Assembly (NCBI RefSeq): GCF_041260155.1
Contig: NC_091933.1
Span: 31,613,933-31,677,932, forward strand
Length of the DNA stretch: 64,000 nt
Reading direction: 5' to 3'
Source: Ptychodera flava
Lineage: Eukaryota > Hemichordata > Enteropneusta > Ptychoderidae
The notes under the pieces are model-generated. The model made no database searches, had not been told where the DNA came from, and was given only the letters and a program-made list of their open reading frames with translations. Made by a program: the position numbers and the translations under genes. Below are positions 54,052 to 64,000 of the stretch, in pieces (position 1 is the stretch's first letter; the number at the start of each line of letters is the position of its first letter).

Positions 54052-57042
54052 TGGGAGAACAGAAAATCTAGTTTTGACTTTAATTCTGTATACACTGCAA
54101 GATCCGAGGTGCACTTCGCTACACTTGTTCTCATTTGCATAGAACTTTACACCTCCAAAATTGCACTAGATGTAATTCTGATGTTTCTTCAAATCACTAC
54201 TGCACAAGTCACTGATGAAGGCCAGTGTCTTAGTATCTGTGCAGAGTCTTGGCCTGATACAAAGGGTCCTATTGGACCTCCCGGACCACCTGGTGCACCT
54301 GGCATTTCTGGACCGGTAGGAAGACAAGGTAATACTACACTCTATCAGGCTTTAATACTTAAACATGGATAAACATGTGATGTATTCGAAATTAACTTAA
54401 AATTTGTGAGATTGTCTAAGATACTTTTGATATATTATTGACCGTATAATGATAATGTGTGTGTGTACATTATGAATCTTTTTAGTACCAATTGTGAATG
54501 ATATAAGTTAGGAGATTTAATCATACAAAACACATTATTCAAATACACCAACAGAATAATGTCCATAGGCTGACACTGTTTATGATGCGCCAGCTGTCGG
54601 ACTCATTTTATTACGATGCATAACATTAATGAGGGTAATAAATTGTCCTCTTTTCCAGCTTAGGACAGCAACAAGGGCAAATATCTTACCAGTATCCATC
54701 CCCTTGTCCATATTTCCCGGTTGTCATAGCAGCATTCACATCAAATCAGTATTTTACATCAACACATTCCCTCATATATAAAAGCTGCATTAGTTTTGTC
54801 TTTCATATATGGTACACTTTTGTTCTTGACCCCTTTGTAGCCTGGTGTGCGCCATGAAAAACAAAAAGTATCTGTAGGAATACCCTAGCAAACGTCATAC
54901 AAGTTGTTCTATAGATTCTTGAGGATAGATCGGTAACTTTGTAACTAAAGTTCGGTCAGCATTTGCTTCATAGACCATGAAAATTGAATGTGTAAAACCA
55001 GACCAAGCGGCGGATTACCACACGTTTTTGACCAGTTCATAACACATATGGTCGAGTGAGTGCATATATGAAGTGAACTGGTCAAAATTGAGCGGTATAT
55101 CTGTTGCTGAGCTGGTTTATTGCTTTTATATCATATTAAATATAAAATTGAGATTGTTGAGTGAAATGCCAAAAAGGGGATTTTTCTCTAGCTGAGAGCT
55201 CGTGCCTGTTCCAGCCGTGTTATATTACAAATAAAGCACTGTTATTTATCGACCAATGAGATCGCAGTATTTGCGCCATCTATATACTGATAAGATTTGT
55301 TTATGCAAAGTGTATGTATAAGTTTTGTTTGAGTATACAATCAAGTTAATATCAATGAAGTATGTCCATTCACCTCAGATTATGCACCAACCCTTTTCAA
55401 ATCAAATTGTGCATATATGCAGACCGCAGCAAAGTTTCTGTTAATTTGCAGTTCATTTTTGTTTTTAGATACTGTTGTCAGAAAAGGCAGGAAAATATTT
55501 CTACATAATTTACACGGATACAATTGCTATTTCCAAATTTGTAGGTCAGCCCGGTGTATTAGGTCCAGTAGGGACTCAAGGAATCAAAGGTGAACCAGGT
55601 GAAAAGGGAATCAAGGGAGATGTTGGAGGCAAAGGAGAACAAGGTAAATATTAATTAGGATATGAATAATATACTTTCATGCAAATTCTGTAAAATTTGG
55701 CTGTATAGTATGGTACAATGTGGCCCATGGAGCAAGAGAAAAAAATATAGGTCTTTCGATATTTTCTGCAAAACTACAGAGGCGAAGAACAAAATCAACA
55801 AACTAGCAAACCAGCACGGGGTACCCTGTATGATTGGATATTTGGCGCTGTATAAATTAGTTAATTCATTAGGTAGTTAGTTCGTTAGTTAATAGTTAGT
55901 TAGCTAGTTAGTTAGTTACTTAGATAGATAGATAGATAGATAGATAGATTAGTCTTTGACTCATACATGTGACGCTGCCTGCATCCTTACTCATGACAAT
56001 ATAACCCAACCAAGCAGTGATAACGTGGGATAACCTCATAATATCATACTCGCTGGCGAATTGTACTTCAGGGTGCTCAATGCAGTGTCATTAATTTTAT
56101 ATAGCAAACTGTTGTCCCTTGGGTAATTGCCTGTCATATAACATGTCAAACATTGTACATGTTTACATCAAAATCTTCTCAATAAGATCAATCTTGAAGG
56201 TTTTTACTCTTACACAATGTAGGTATGTTTGTCACTTATCTGCCATTTATAAGGCTGATATATTCATTTATACTTGGTATTGTGTGAAGATAATGTGATA
56301 TGATATCAATGCAATATTACTTCTGTACATAATTATACTAGTGTCTTTATTCAACTGTTTTCTATAAATCCAATACCCTCTTGTTTACAACAAAAAAATT
56401 GAAATTATTAAATGTTTAAATCGTCCAAGCTCACTGCCTTCAAAACAGAGTAAAAGCTCATATTTCAAGTTTCCTTCTCTGATATTTAAGGTGAGAGTCA
56501 AAGGTCAAGCTGGTCTTCCTGGAAAGGTTGGTCCACAGGGCTCAAAAGGTGACAGTGGTAACAATGGAACGAATGGTGTCAAGGGCGATACTGGAGAACC
56601 CGGGGTCAAAGGTCAAAAAGGTGAAGAGGGTGAAGTGCAGCAAGTTAAGGTGGCATTCACTGTAGCAAGGGAAACTGGTATCTCAGACACCAGTACAGAG
56701 CAAACAATCACTTATACTGATGTCATAGTAAATGAAGGTGCCAATATCGATGTCAACTCAGGTGTGTTTACTTGTGAAGTCCCTGGCATCTATTATTTCT
56801 CATTCACGTTCCGTTCATATTCTGGGAAATACTTGTACATACGCTTAAAACAAAATGATAGTTACAAGTTTACAGTTTATCAGACATCCCAACCAGTGTA
56901 TAACACAGTGTCTCAGAGTGGTATGTTACACCTGAATCAAGGCGATCAAGTTAAATTGGTGATGCCTGCTGGTACTAGTTATTGGGCTCATTATTGCAAC
57001 CATTGTAATGTTTTCAATGGCTTTCTTGTCTATCCAGACTAA
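54052..57042 (+). pseudogene. Collagen-like C1q-domain gene, copy B, probably disrupted
   Basis: Equivalent exons: 54052-54328, 55545-55643, about 56491-57042. The collagen and C1q parts are well kept (GPVGTQGIKGEPG, FTCEVPGI, FNGFLVYPD), and the triplet broken by Trp in copy A is intact here. Exon 1 carries a 92-bp gain (54089-54180: 84 bp plus an 8-bp TAATTCTG target copy) in the middle of the signal peptide, so the normal ATG runs to a stop. The first in-frame ATG after it (54181) leaves only MFLQITTAQ. Exon 3 lacks five bases next to its acceptor; using the AG seven bases further on (exon from 56498) would restore the frame. Either a recent pseudogene or a gene with altered splicing and no usual secretion signal. 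Confidence 0.6.
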
Positions 57043-58835
57043 TTCAAGAGCCTAGACTTTCTTGTCTGGGTTTTCAATTGTCATGTACACTTTACTGTTA
57101 CAGTTTATGGATGGTGCATATCTTCAAATTCTGATGAAAATGTCCTTTTCTCATTCAGCCCTAAAGCTATAGTTTAGAGGGTTTTTTTCTGGATACATTT
57201 CTAAAATTTAATAATGTACCACTTCCTGAAAATTAAGGCTATAAGTATAACAAGAATTCTTACTTGTCATGGTTTCTTTCCAAAATTTTGGTGACAATGA
57301 GCATTTTGCTTATTATCATTTTTTGCCGGCGAGTCCGACAGTCTGCTTTCCAAATGTATATTTGTTGTATTGAGTTGTGCATATAGAAATGCTTCAGAAA
57401 GCTTAAGAGGTAGTTTCTATAAAGTGCACATGTTTACAACTTTAATTTTTCATTTTCTCCATTGCCAATTTCTGCTACTTGACGCAACGGCTTTCAAGCA
57501 ATGCAAAATGATCGGAAACAACTCTTTAATGCAATGGTATCCAATTTCTCATCGAGTAGAATGTATACTCGTTTTCCAAGAATTACAGAAAATGAGAAAT
57601 AATAATAACAAATGTTTCTGTAGCAGAAGATACTGAAAGCAGCAGTATATTTGTGTATCTCTAAATTATTCCTTTAATCACTTCATTAAAGGCGAAAAGT
57701 GGCTCTTTTTGAGCTTTTTTCATGAATTTTGTTTGATACGAGAAAGTTTGCATTGTTTGACTTCTTAGAACACTTTGTAATACTGGTCCACTGTAAACAA
57801 CCTCAACTCAGCTTACAAGCACATTCAGTGAAACATTTTATGGTCTGCATCAAAACACTTGGCTAGTGTACAACTGTCACCATGGCTGAACATATATATG
57901 AAGAGCACGACGAATTAAGATTTCATTAAAAAATCTTGCATGCAGTCCAAATATTATGTGACACTGTATGTTCGGCCATGCATGGTGACACTTGTACAGA
58001 ATTTATAAAACAACAGCAATGGCCTTCAAAACCCTTATTAATACATCAAGACATGCATTTCCATATTCTGAAGCTTATGTTCTAAGCGTATGTTCCATAT
58101 GGTCTTACATATGATAAAACATACTTTCTTATTAACCAATAAATTTAATGATAATCTTTGTGTGAGTGTGAGTAATTCATTGGATAAAACTTCACACAAG
58201 TCATAAAAGACACAATCTAGCTGTTACCACATATACGTGTAAATGATGACATCGTCCAGTTTTTCATCCAACAGCTTCTACATGGATGACGCAACAGATA
58301 ATACGCACTCTGTAGATCTGGTTTAAAACCTTTGTAAAGTGATATTTTTCTGCTGATAATGTTCTTGAAGTGGAAATTAAGTATTTTACAAAGTATTATT
58401 TGAAAGGGTGAAACACTCAATTGATTAATTAAGCACTTAATTTAGGCATTCAATGTTTACTGGTCCTAAGGCAAAACACAGGAAAATCACACCTGGTGGG
58501 ACTGCTCATTAGAAAACTGGATGTACCAAGTAGCAAAGTGAACGGAACGAACAGTAAAGTGAATAAAAACAAATGTTATTGCAAATTAAATGTTGAGGGC
58601 GATGTTACGTGCCCTCTACTGCATACTTTTGCCGTTTTAATGTGTGCTTTCAAGACTGTCTCACCTTTTTTTGTATACAAGACGAGAAGAGAGTTGTATG
58701 ATAACTAATGATAGATGCATGACCAATGCATTGAAATCACACACTATCATAAGTAAACATGTCTTCACTTAAACAGAAGAACAAACAAATTGGTGACAAA
58801 TTAATTTAGTGACATGTCATTGCCTTTAAAAGATT
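57043..58835. other. 3' flank of C1q-B
   Basis: Matches 47276-49331 downstream of copy A with moderate divergence. No gene recognised. Confidence 0.6.
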
Positions 58836-60343
58836 GTATATTCCCTACATGCGGCAAACCAAAAAAATCATACAACACAACATACGCAACTCATATAGGC
58901 ATACCAAAGTATGAGTTATTTTAGAGGTTTTTGACATGCACTGATGACAAGCATCGAGCCTCAGGTGACCATAAAAGTTACTGTAAGATCTACACAGTGT
59001 TCAGATGATACGTTTAAGGCAATTTGTCGAGGTGTAATAAGCAGCAGCAACAACAACTAGTTTCTTGATCTCCTCGTTGGTAGTCAGATGTTCAAGCTAT
59101 TAGATATTATTAGCCAGCTATTAGCTGACCGTAGTTAACCAGTGGTGACTTCTGGGCAGGCCTGGCTAGTCAGCTATTCAAGCTATTAGCCGTTTTAACT
59201 GATTATTATCTGGCTCCAAGCTAACCATTGGTGGTGACTTCTGAGAAGGCCTGACTAAATAACAGCTATTATCTGGCTCCCAAGTAAGCAACGGACACGT
59301 CTAAGAAGGCCTGCAGTCAACTACTTATAAGGAAAGTTACGAGCGTGACGTTTATCGGGTGTACACATAAGACGTCTTGTAGCAGTACTGGATAAATATT
59401 GCAGAACCATTGAGGTGAAAACGCTATCTTTTTCTACCTCCCTGGTAGAAAAAAGAAGGTAGTATCTGGTCCAACAGGGGACTTCTTTTCAATGTACGAC
59501 GACTTGTCGATTAAACACCACTGACGGGTTTTGCCTTTTCTTTTGTGGAGAAGACCTACATATGCTCGTCTGTCTGCGGCCGACGGAAAACCGTTTGTGT
59601 GCAAATAATTGAATTAAATAATGATCATGCAAAAGATGAGAATGATTGTAATAAAACTTGTACAGCAGAGAAAGAAGGACAAATTTAATGGGAAATGAAA
59701 ATTCCGTAGAAGCAATAATGGCATATTCAATGAAGATTGTGAAATGAAAAAACTGACAAAATCGGAGATTTAAAGGTTTACAAAAAACTCTCAATGGTGA
59801 AAGAAATGTAAGAGACTGTGTTCCAAACGTCAAACCTCGGGAAGAAGAACAAGTTTTGAAACGGTCGTTCGCAAAGGTGATAATAACATTACATGTAATA
59901 AACATCCCTCTTTTTGCACGTATTTATTCACAGATCCCAGACAAGTTTGAACGTTTTTACTATTCACAGATTGTGTTGGTTTTTCTTTTTTAAAAATTAT
60001 AGGAAACCAAAGGATAACATTATTGGTTAATTTAAAAAGTTGTACTTCATACATTTAACAATACACGAAATATTTCTTTAATTTAATTATGTGCCACTTC
60101 CCCAAAAGCAACACTATCCATCCTTGCGGTGCATTTTTCAATGATTAGAATTATTGAGACGTTTCCAAGAACTATAGGAATTTAGTGATATCAACAAGCG
60201 ATTCTATGTTAGAATATACACTAGCAGTGCAGTTTAAGTTCATGTATCTCTCTGTTAGTTCAGTCACTTGGAGTTTGAATCAATAGAAGAAACAAAATGT
60301 CTCGCGGCAATGAAGCCATTTCGGGGAGAGGAGAGGGTTATTT

Positions 60344-61617
60344 CACAGGGGCTCATAAGCGGTTATTGAAGTCAATATTACAGAGTTTTTCTTTCTTTTT
60401 AAATGTTACAAATAAACCACTGCAGCTGAAGAGCACAACATTTGTGTAGCTGTCTTTTGTGTAGCTTGTATTGGCATGTATAGTGCGTCCTCGTATGTTT
60501 CCCCCAGCAGCTGCAGGTAAAGACATAGACAACGTTTTATGCAATGTTTAGTTTTGTTCTTGCTATACTGCACTTTCCGAAGTGTGTTGTTATGCAATAA
60601 AGTGATTAAAGAAAGTAAATGTGACCTTTAGTTACGTGACCTCTAGCCATGTCTATTTCCTGCCCTGCCCTCGCTATGCTTACTGTAAATTAGTACAGTA
60701 AACACAGTGACGTCTGTACGCATGGCCAGTAGGCATGGCCAGAGGAATTGGCTAGAGGGGTCACGGAACTAAAGGTCGTATTTACATATGATCACACACC
60801 CCATTGAGGGCACACTATACATGCCAATACCACAGGCTACCCAGACAGTATTAGTAAGCTCATTATTGAGTTTTTCTCACTGTTTTCTCTATCAGTTCCT
60901 CTCCTTTTCTTCATCACAGTCCCTCTATGGATATAGGGACTGTGTCTTCATGCTCTGACTGATCGGAGTAAATAAAATAAACGGTTATATAATCTAACCT
61001 AGCCTCTTAACCCTTTATTCATTTTACATACATTACAAGGACGTTTATCTCTCATATACACATCTTGTAATGAATTAGTCAACACGACTAATTATGCTAA
61101 TCCGTGGACTTATCAGGGATTTTACGGGTTGGTCAACATCGAGAAAGATAGGAATGGCTCCTTTTTCATTTACATCTCTATCTTTGCAATGTTGACCAAC
61201 TCTTGATAAGTCCACGGATTAGCATAATTAGTTGTGTTGACTAATTAATTACAAGATGTGTATATGAGAGATAAACGTCCTTGTAATGGGTGTAAAATGA
61301 CTAAAGGGTTTATAAGAGGCTACGTTAGATTATATAACCGTTTATTTTATTTACTCTGATCATTCAGAGCATGAAGACAGTCCCTATATCCATAGAGGGA
61401 CTACGATGAAGAAAAGGAGAGGAACTGATAGAGAAAACTGTGAGAAAAAATTAATAATAAACTTATCCATTCTGTCTGGGTAGCCTGTGCTAATACAAGC
61501 TACACAAAAGACAGCTACACAAATGTTGTGCTCTTCAGCTGCAGTGGTCTATTTGTGACATTTAAGAAAGAAAAACTCTGTAAGATTGACTTCAATAACC
61601 ACTTATGAGCCCCTGTG
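60344..61617. mobile_element. Large foldback hAT-like element with nested insert
   Basis: The ends CACAGGGGCTCATAAG and CTTATGAGCCCCTGTG continue as near-perfect inverted arms of about 450 bp, around a short loop near 61140-61185. TTATTTCA before and CTATTTCA just after form an imperfect 7-8-bp target copy. The empty site is present in unit B at 52408-52425. CAGGGG ends with such target copies point to the hAT superfamily. No transposase. The left arm is interrupted by another element (60469-60829). Confidence 0.75.
60469..60829. mobile_element. Nested 361-bp element in the left arm of the foldback
   Basis: Bounded by TATTGGCATGTATAGTG and its exact complement. An inner inverted pair surrounds TGACCTTTAGTTACGTGACC and GGTCACGGAACTAAAGGTC. 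The opposite arm of the foldback lacks it (CTTGTATTAGCACAGGCTAC), which proves insertion after the foldback formed. Confidence 0.7.
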
Positions 61618-61652
61618 GCTATTTCATACATACCGGTATACGTAGAGCATAC

Positions 61653-62137
61653 TGGCACGTCTATGTGTTCGTGGTTATAGTTGTTGTCGGGGTATTCACT
61701 CACTCGAAGTCTAAATAGCTGAGAGGTACTACGGGGAATCGTAATACCTTCAGTAACTGGAGCGCACACCAAGTAGTCAGTTGTATTCACAATCTCAGAT
61801 CTTTATTACTAGTGAAGAGCTGCACTTAAGTCCGTACTCAAGTTACAATGACAGTCTGTACAGGATAGTGGAGAAAAGTATCGTCTGGTTTCTCGTTTCT
61901 TAAAATCGTTGGCGTTTATACATTTCTGTTCTAAAATTATAACACCGTTATAAAACTTATATTTGCTTTACACGTAACCTAGCTAACTGAGATGTGTTCA
62001 TTTCACATGAGGTACGTTCATTCCACGTGAGATATATTCATTTCATGTAACATCCCTCGTTTCCATTCCACGTGATGAAGTTATAAAATGCTTGTTGTGG
62101 GTAAAAGGTCAAAATATCATAAGTTTAAGGTGTTACA
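61653..62137. mobile_element. LTR-like insertion fossil, about 485 bp
   Basis: TG at the left and CA at the right, with ATAC on both sides as a likely target copy; unit A has the uninterrupted site near 41712. This would fit a solo LTR, but no primer-binding site or coding part identifies a family. A shorter version stands in unit B, so it arrived after the A/B split and before the B/C split. Confidence 0.4.
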
Positions 62138-62461
62138 ATACACTGCCACAAATGTAAGGTAAAAATCATATTTCCCTCTAGTCATTATCACATACTACAT
62201 CCATTCATCTACAGTCCTACAAAGTTATGCAATTTTACTGCAATGTGTAAACCAGTGTTGTGGTTTTCTGTATCAATATCTGTTAAACAAATACACTTCT
62301 GTTGCTTTGTCTGCTATGTAAGATTTCCTATTGCATGTTGGTGCACCACTATAATTCCTGATAAATATCAGTTTTAGTAAACTTAAATTTCTTGAGAAAT
62401 TATCAACAGCCATAACTAGCTGCATGATGATATATTCCCGAACATAAATCATGAAATAATT

Positions 62462-62650
62462 AAATAATAACACATGAGAACGAGGGCAATATCACAATTT
62501 ATTTCCTGCCCAAGGGATGGTGGTCATGATCGAAATATTGATGATGCCCTCGCCTACGGCTCGGGCATCATCAGTATTCCGATCATGACCACCAGCCCGA
62601 GGGCAGGCAAAAAATCGTGATATTGCCCTAGCTCTCATGTGTTATTATTT
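62462..62650. repeat. 189-bp palindrome of element 3
   Basis: AAATAATAACACATGAGA faces TCTCATGTGTTATTATTT; core GATGCCCTCGCCTACGGCTC with GGGCATCATC. Confidence 0.9.
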
Positions 62651-62739
62651 TTATTACACCGAACAAGCAAACATGCAAAGACACAAAAACACAAAGACTT
62701 CTTCGAGTGAAGTTCGCCTTTCTCAGGCTGAGTCCGGAC

Positions 62740-62949
62740 CTAAGCGTAAAATGTTGTCAGTGCCGAGTCTAGGGTTGCCGCTGAAAGTTTGCCGATCTCC
62801 TCGATGGCGTATCCGAATTTGTTGCTTGCATAGTCGCTGAACACAGAAATTGCATTCCTTGTTGCCATTTTCGTTCGTTTGCTGTTTACTTGCATCCAAA
62901 TATCGTCTAATTGTGCCGGTGACAGCTCTGCATGACGTTTCGCAGCCAT
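62740..62949 (-). CDS. 69-residue ORF of element 3, tyrosine-recombinase N-terminal-type domain
   Basis: [18 protein letters not shown] opens the ORF, then [19 protein letters not shown] and LDSALTTFYA before the stop. The order (acidic helix, basic SKRTK, helix with VF.DY, then LD..L..FYA) matches the N-terminal domain of KIAA1958/DUF3504 proteins and related Crypton recombinases, where FYAE leads on to the core. Here the ORF stops exactly after FYA. Function unknown. Confidence 0.5.
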   Translation of the reverse strand: MAAKRHAELSPAQLDDIWMQVNSKRTKMATRNAISVFSDYASNKFGYAIEEIGKLSAATLDSALTTFYA

Positions 62950-64000
62950 ACTTGCCGACTGAAGTACAAGCGAACGACAATTTGTTCTGCGCAGAAAGGA
63001 TGCGCAGTAAGTAAAATGACGTCATCCATGTAATATCAAATGCAGAGGGCATCATCACGTTCGCAGAGGGCATCATCACGTTCTTTTACATGTCACGTGA
63101 GTCGTGTTTAACCAATGGCAGTGCACGCTGAATGAGTGAGGTGTAATAAAATCTTATCACACCACAGCAACTCATGCAGCCACATTGTGAATATCAGAAT
63201 CAACTTTCTATATTTATATCTTTGTATATGATGTAAGGGGTCAAATATTCCTAGTGTTGACGTATGTTGAATTTTAGCCCAATAAGCGCATCTGGAATTA
63301 TCCAAAAAATTATGGGGACCTTGAAGGATGTATGAGGATAGTACTTTTGCAGCAAGCATTGATGCTCAGGATTTTGCCTCTTTTCAACATGAAAATTGTC
63401 ACCAATTTTGATCCGTTTCCCTCAAGGCAGGTTTCTTTTAAATGTAATGTCAGTGTTTACTCCACAGAAAAAGCTCTTAATAAATGCACACCCCTTCATT
63501 TAATGGTAAATCCTATTGCACCATAGTATAGGACGTTGCAGACCTGATAATTTAACAGGCAACAACCCTCTTCACATCATGGTAGAAGAATCAATGCGTT
63601 GCTGACTAATACCAGAGTGAAACGTTAACTTTGTTCACACAACGGCATCAGGTAGGGTAGAGATGCTATTTGGATTTCTCATGCGACTTATTATTTGATT
63701 GTGAAATTATATTGCGATGGTCTATGCAAAACTCAAACTCTATGGAAACGCTTGAGCGTATCACAGAACAGCCTTAAAGATTACATCTGTTCATGAAGTA
63801 TTGCATTACATGATGATAATAATTGTTCCGTATATAATACATACGGAACAATTATTATCAGTTATTATCAGTTAAATTGCAGAACACTTGTCTGCTGGCA
63901 TTTCCTTGATATTGACAATTCTCAATTGTCCCTTCAAATTGTTTATATGGAAACTGTCATCGAAAAGGATAACAAAACTCCCTCTAATTAAGTCAGCATT

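Larger units (their letters stand above)
52090..58835 (+). repeat. Tandem duplication unit B
   Basis: Second copy of the collagen-C1q unit. Its 5' part (52090-53850) is nearly identical to unit C and clearly more diverged from unit A. Confidence 0.85.
62462..63150 (-). mobile_element. Crypton-like modular element 3 (intact ORF plus 189-bp palindrome), inverted
   Basis: Read on the minus strand: TTTTATTACACCTCACTC, a GC-moderate leader with repeated GTGATGATGCCCTCTGC words, an intact 69-codon ORF (62949-62740), CGGTGTAATAAAA (inverted copy of the left end), then a palindrome (62650-62462) ending TGTGTTATTATTT. The site is empty in unit B (CACGAATTACAATCTTATC) and unit A. Same family as 10095-11470, opposite orientation. 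Confidence 0.75.
60013..64000 (+). repeat. Tandem duplication unit C (incomplete at window end)
   Basis: After the spacer (58836-60012), the sequence repeats 52090-53840 almost exactly once three insertions are set aside (60344-61617, 61653-62137 in part, 62462-63150). It stops about 210 bp before the point where the signal-peptide exon of a third C1q gene should start. Its leader-exon donor (GGCATCAG|GTAGGG) is present near 63650. Confidence 0.8.

Noticed and set aside
54109-54372. Alternative start for C1q-B inside the insertion
   Set aside because: The open frame there starts at GTG; no ATG gives a complete signal peptide in that frame.

Overview
The window is animal nuclear DNA. Genes are split by GT-AG introns, the base composition is AT-rich, and the sequence is full of microsatellites and small DNA transposons. 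A secreted EAR-repeat protein, a collagen/C1q gene cluster, a clear ANKRD16 orthologue and a membrane-type M1 aminopeptidase together suggest a marine invertebrate. A deuterostome such as a hemichordate or amphioxus seems plausible, but the sequence alone does not settle the phylum.

Layout. (1) 1-20837, plus strand: the 3' seventeen exons of an M1 zinc aminopeptidase (aminopeptidase N type), whose 5' end lies before the window. An 8.4-kb intron between its HEXXH exon and its WFGN exon is packed with transposon relics, and a later intron holds 0.8 kb of TGTA microsatellite. (2) 23022-26361, minus strand, convergent with the first: a two-exon gene for a secreted protein with a short coiled-coil region, a long Ser/Thr-rich linker and seven EAR (EPTP) repeats. 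(3) About 26.4-34.4 kb: no host gene seen; it holds tandem 145-bp repeats, TTAA-flanked MITEs and a LINE relic. (4) 34478-39055, plus strand: ANKRD16 in seven exons, followed by a hAT-like MITE carrying a second MITE. (5) 41.36-64.0 kb: a tandem array built on a secreted collagen-C1q gene. Copy A (43869-47275) looks intact. Copy B (54052-57042) has an insertion in its signal-peptide exon and a small deletion at the start of its C1q exon. A third copy begins near 60.0 kb; the window ends about 200 bp before its expected first coding exon.

The most unusual content is mobile. Two nested elements at 10.1-11.5 kb and a third, inverted, at 62.46-63.15 kb share one plan: a short ORF resembling only the N-terminal helical domain of KIAA1958/Crypton-type tyrosine recombinases, followed by a near-perfect palindrome of about 190 bp. 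The third sits in C1q copy C at a site that is empty in copies A and B. Copy C also carries a large foldback hAT-like element whose site is empty in copy B. The tandem array therefore gives a built-in relative chronology of insertions. The genes do not form one pathway: a peptidase, a secreted EAR protein, a tRNA-synthetase cofactor homologue and pattern-recognition-type C1q proteins.
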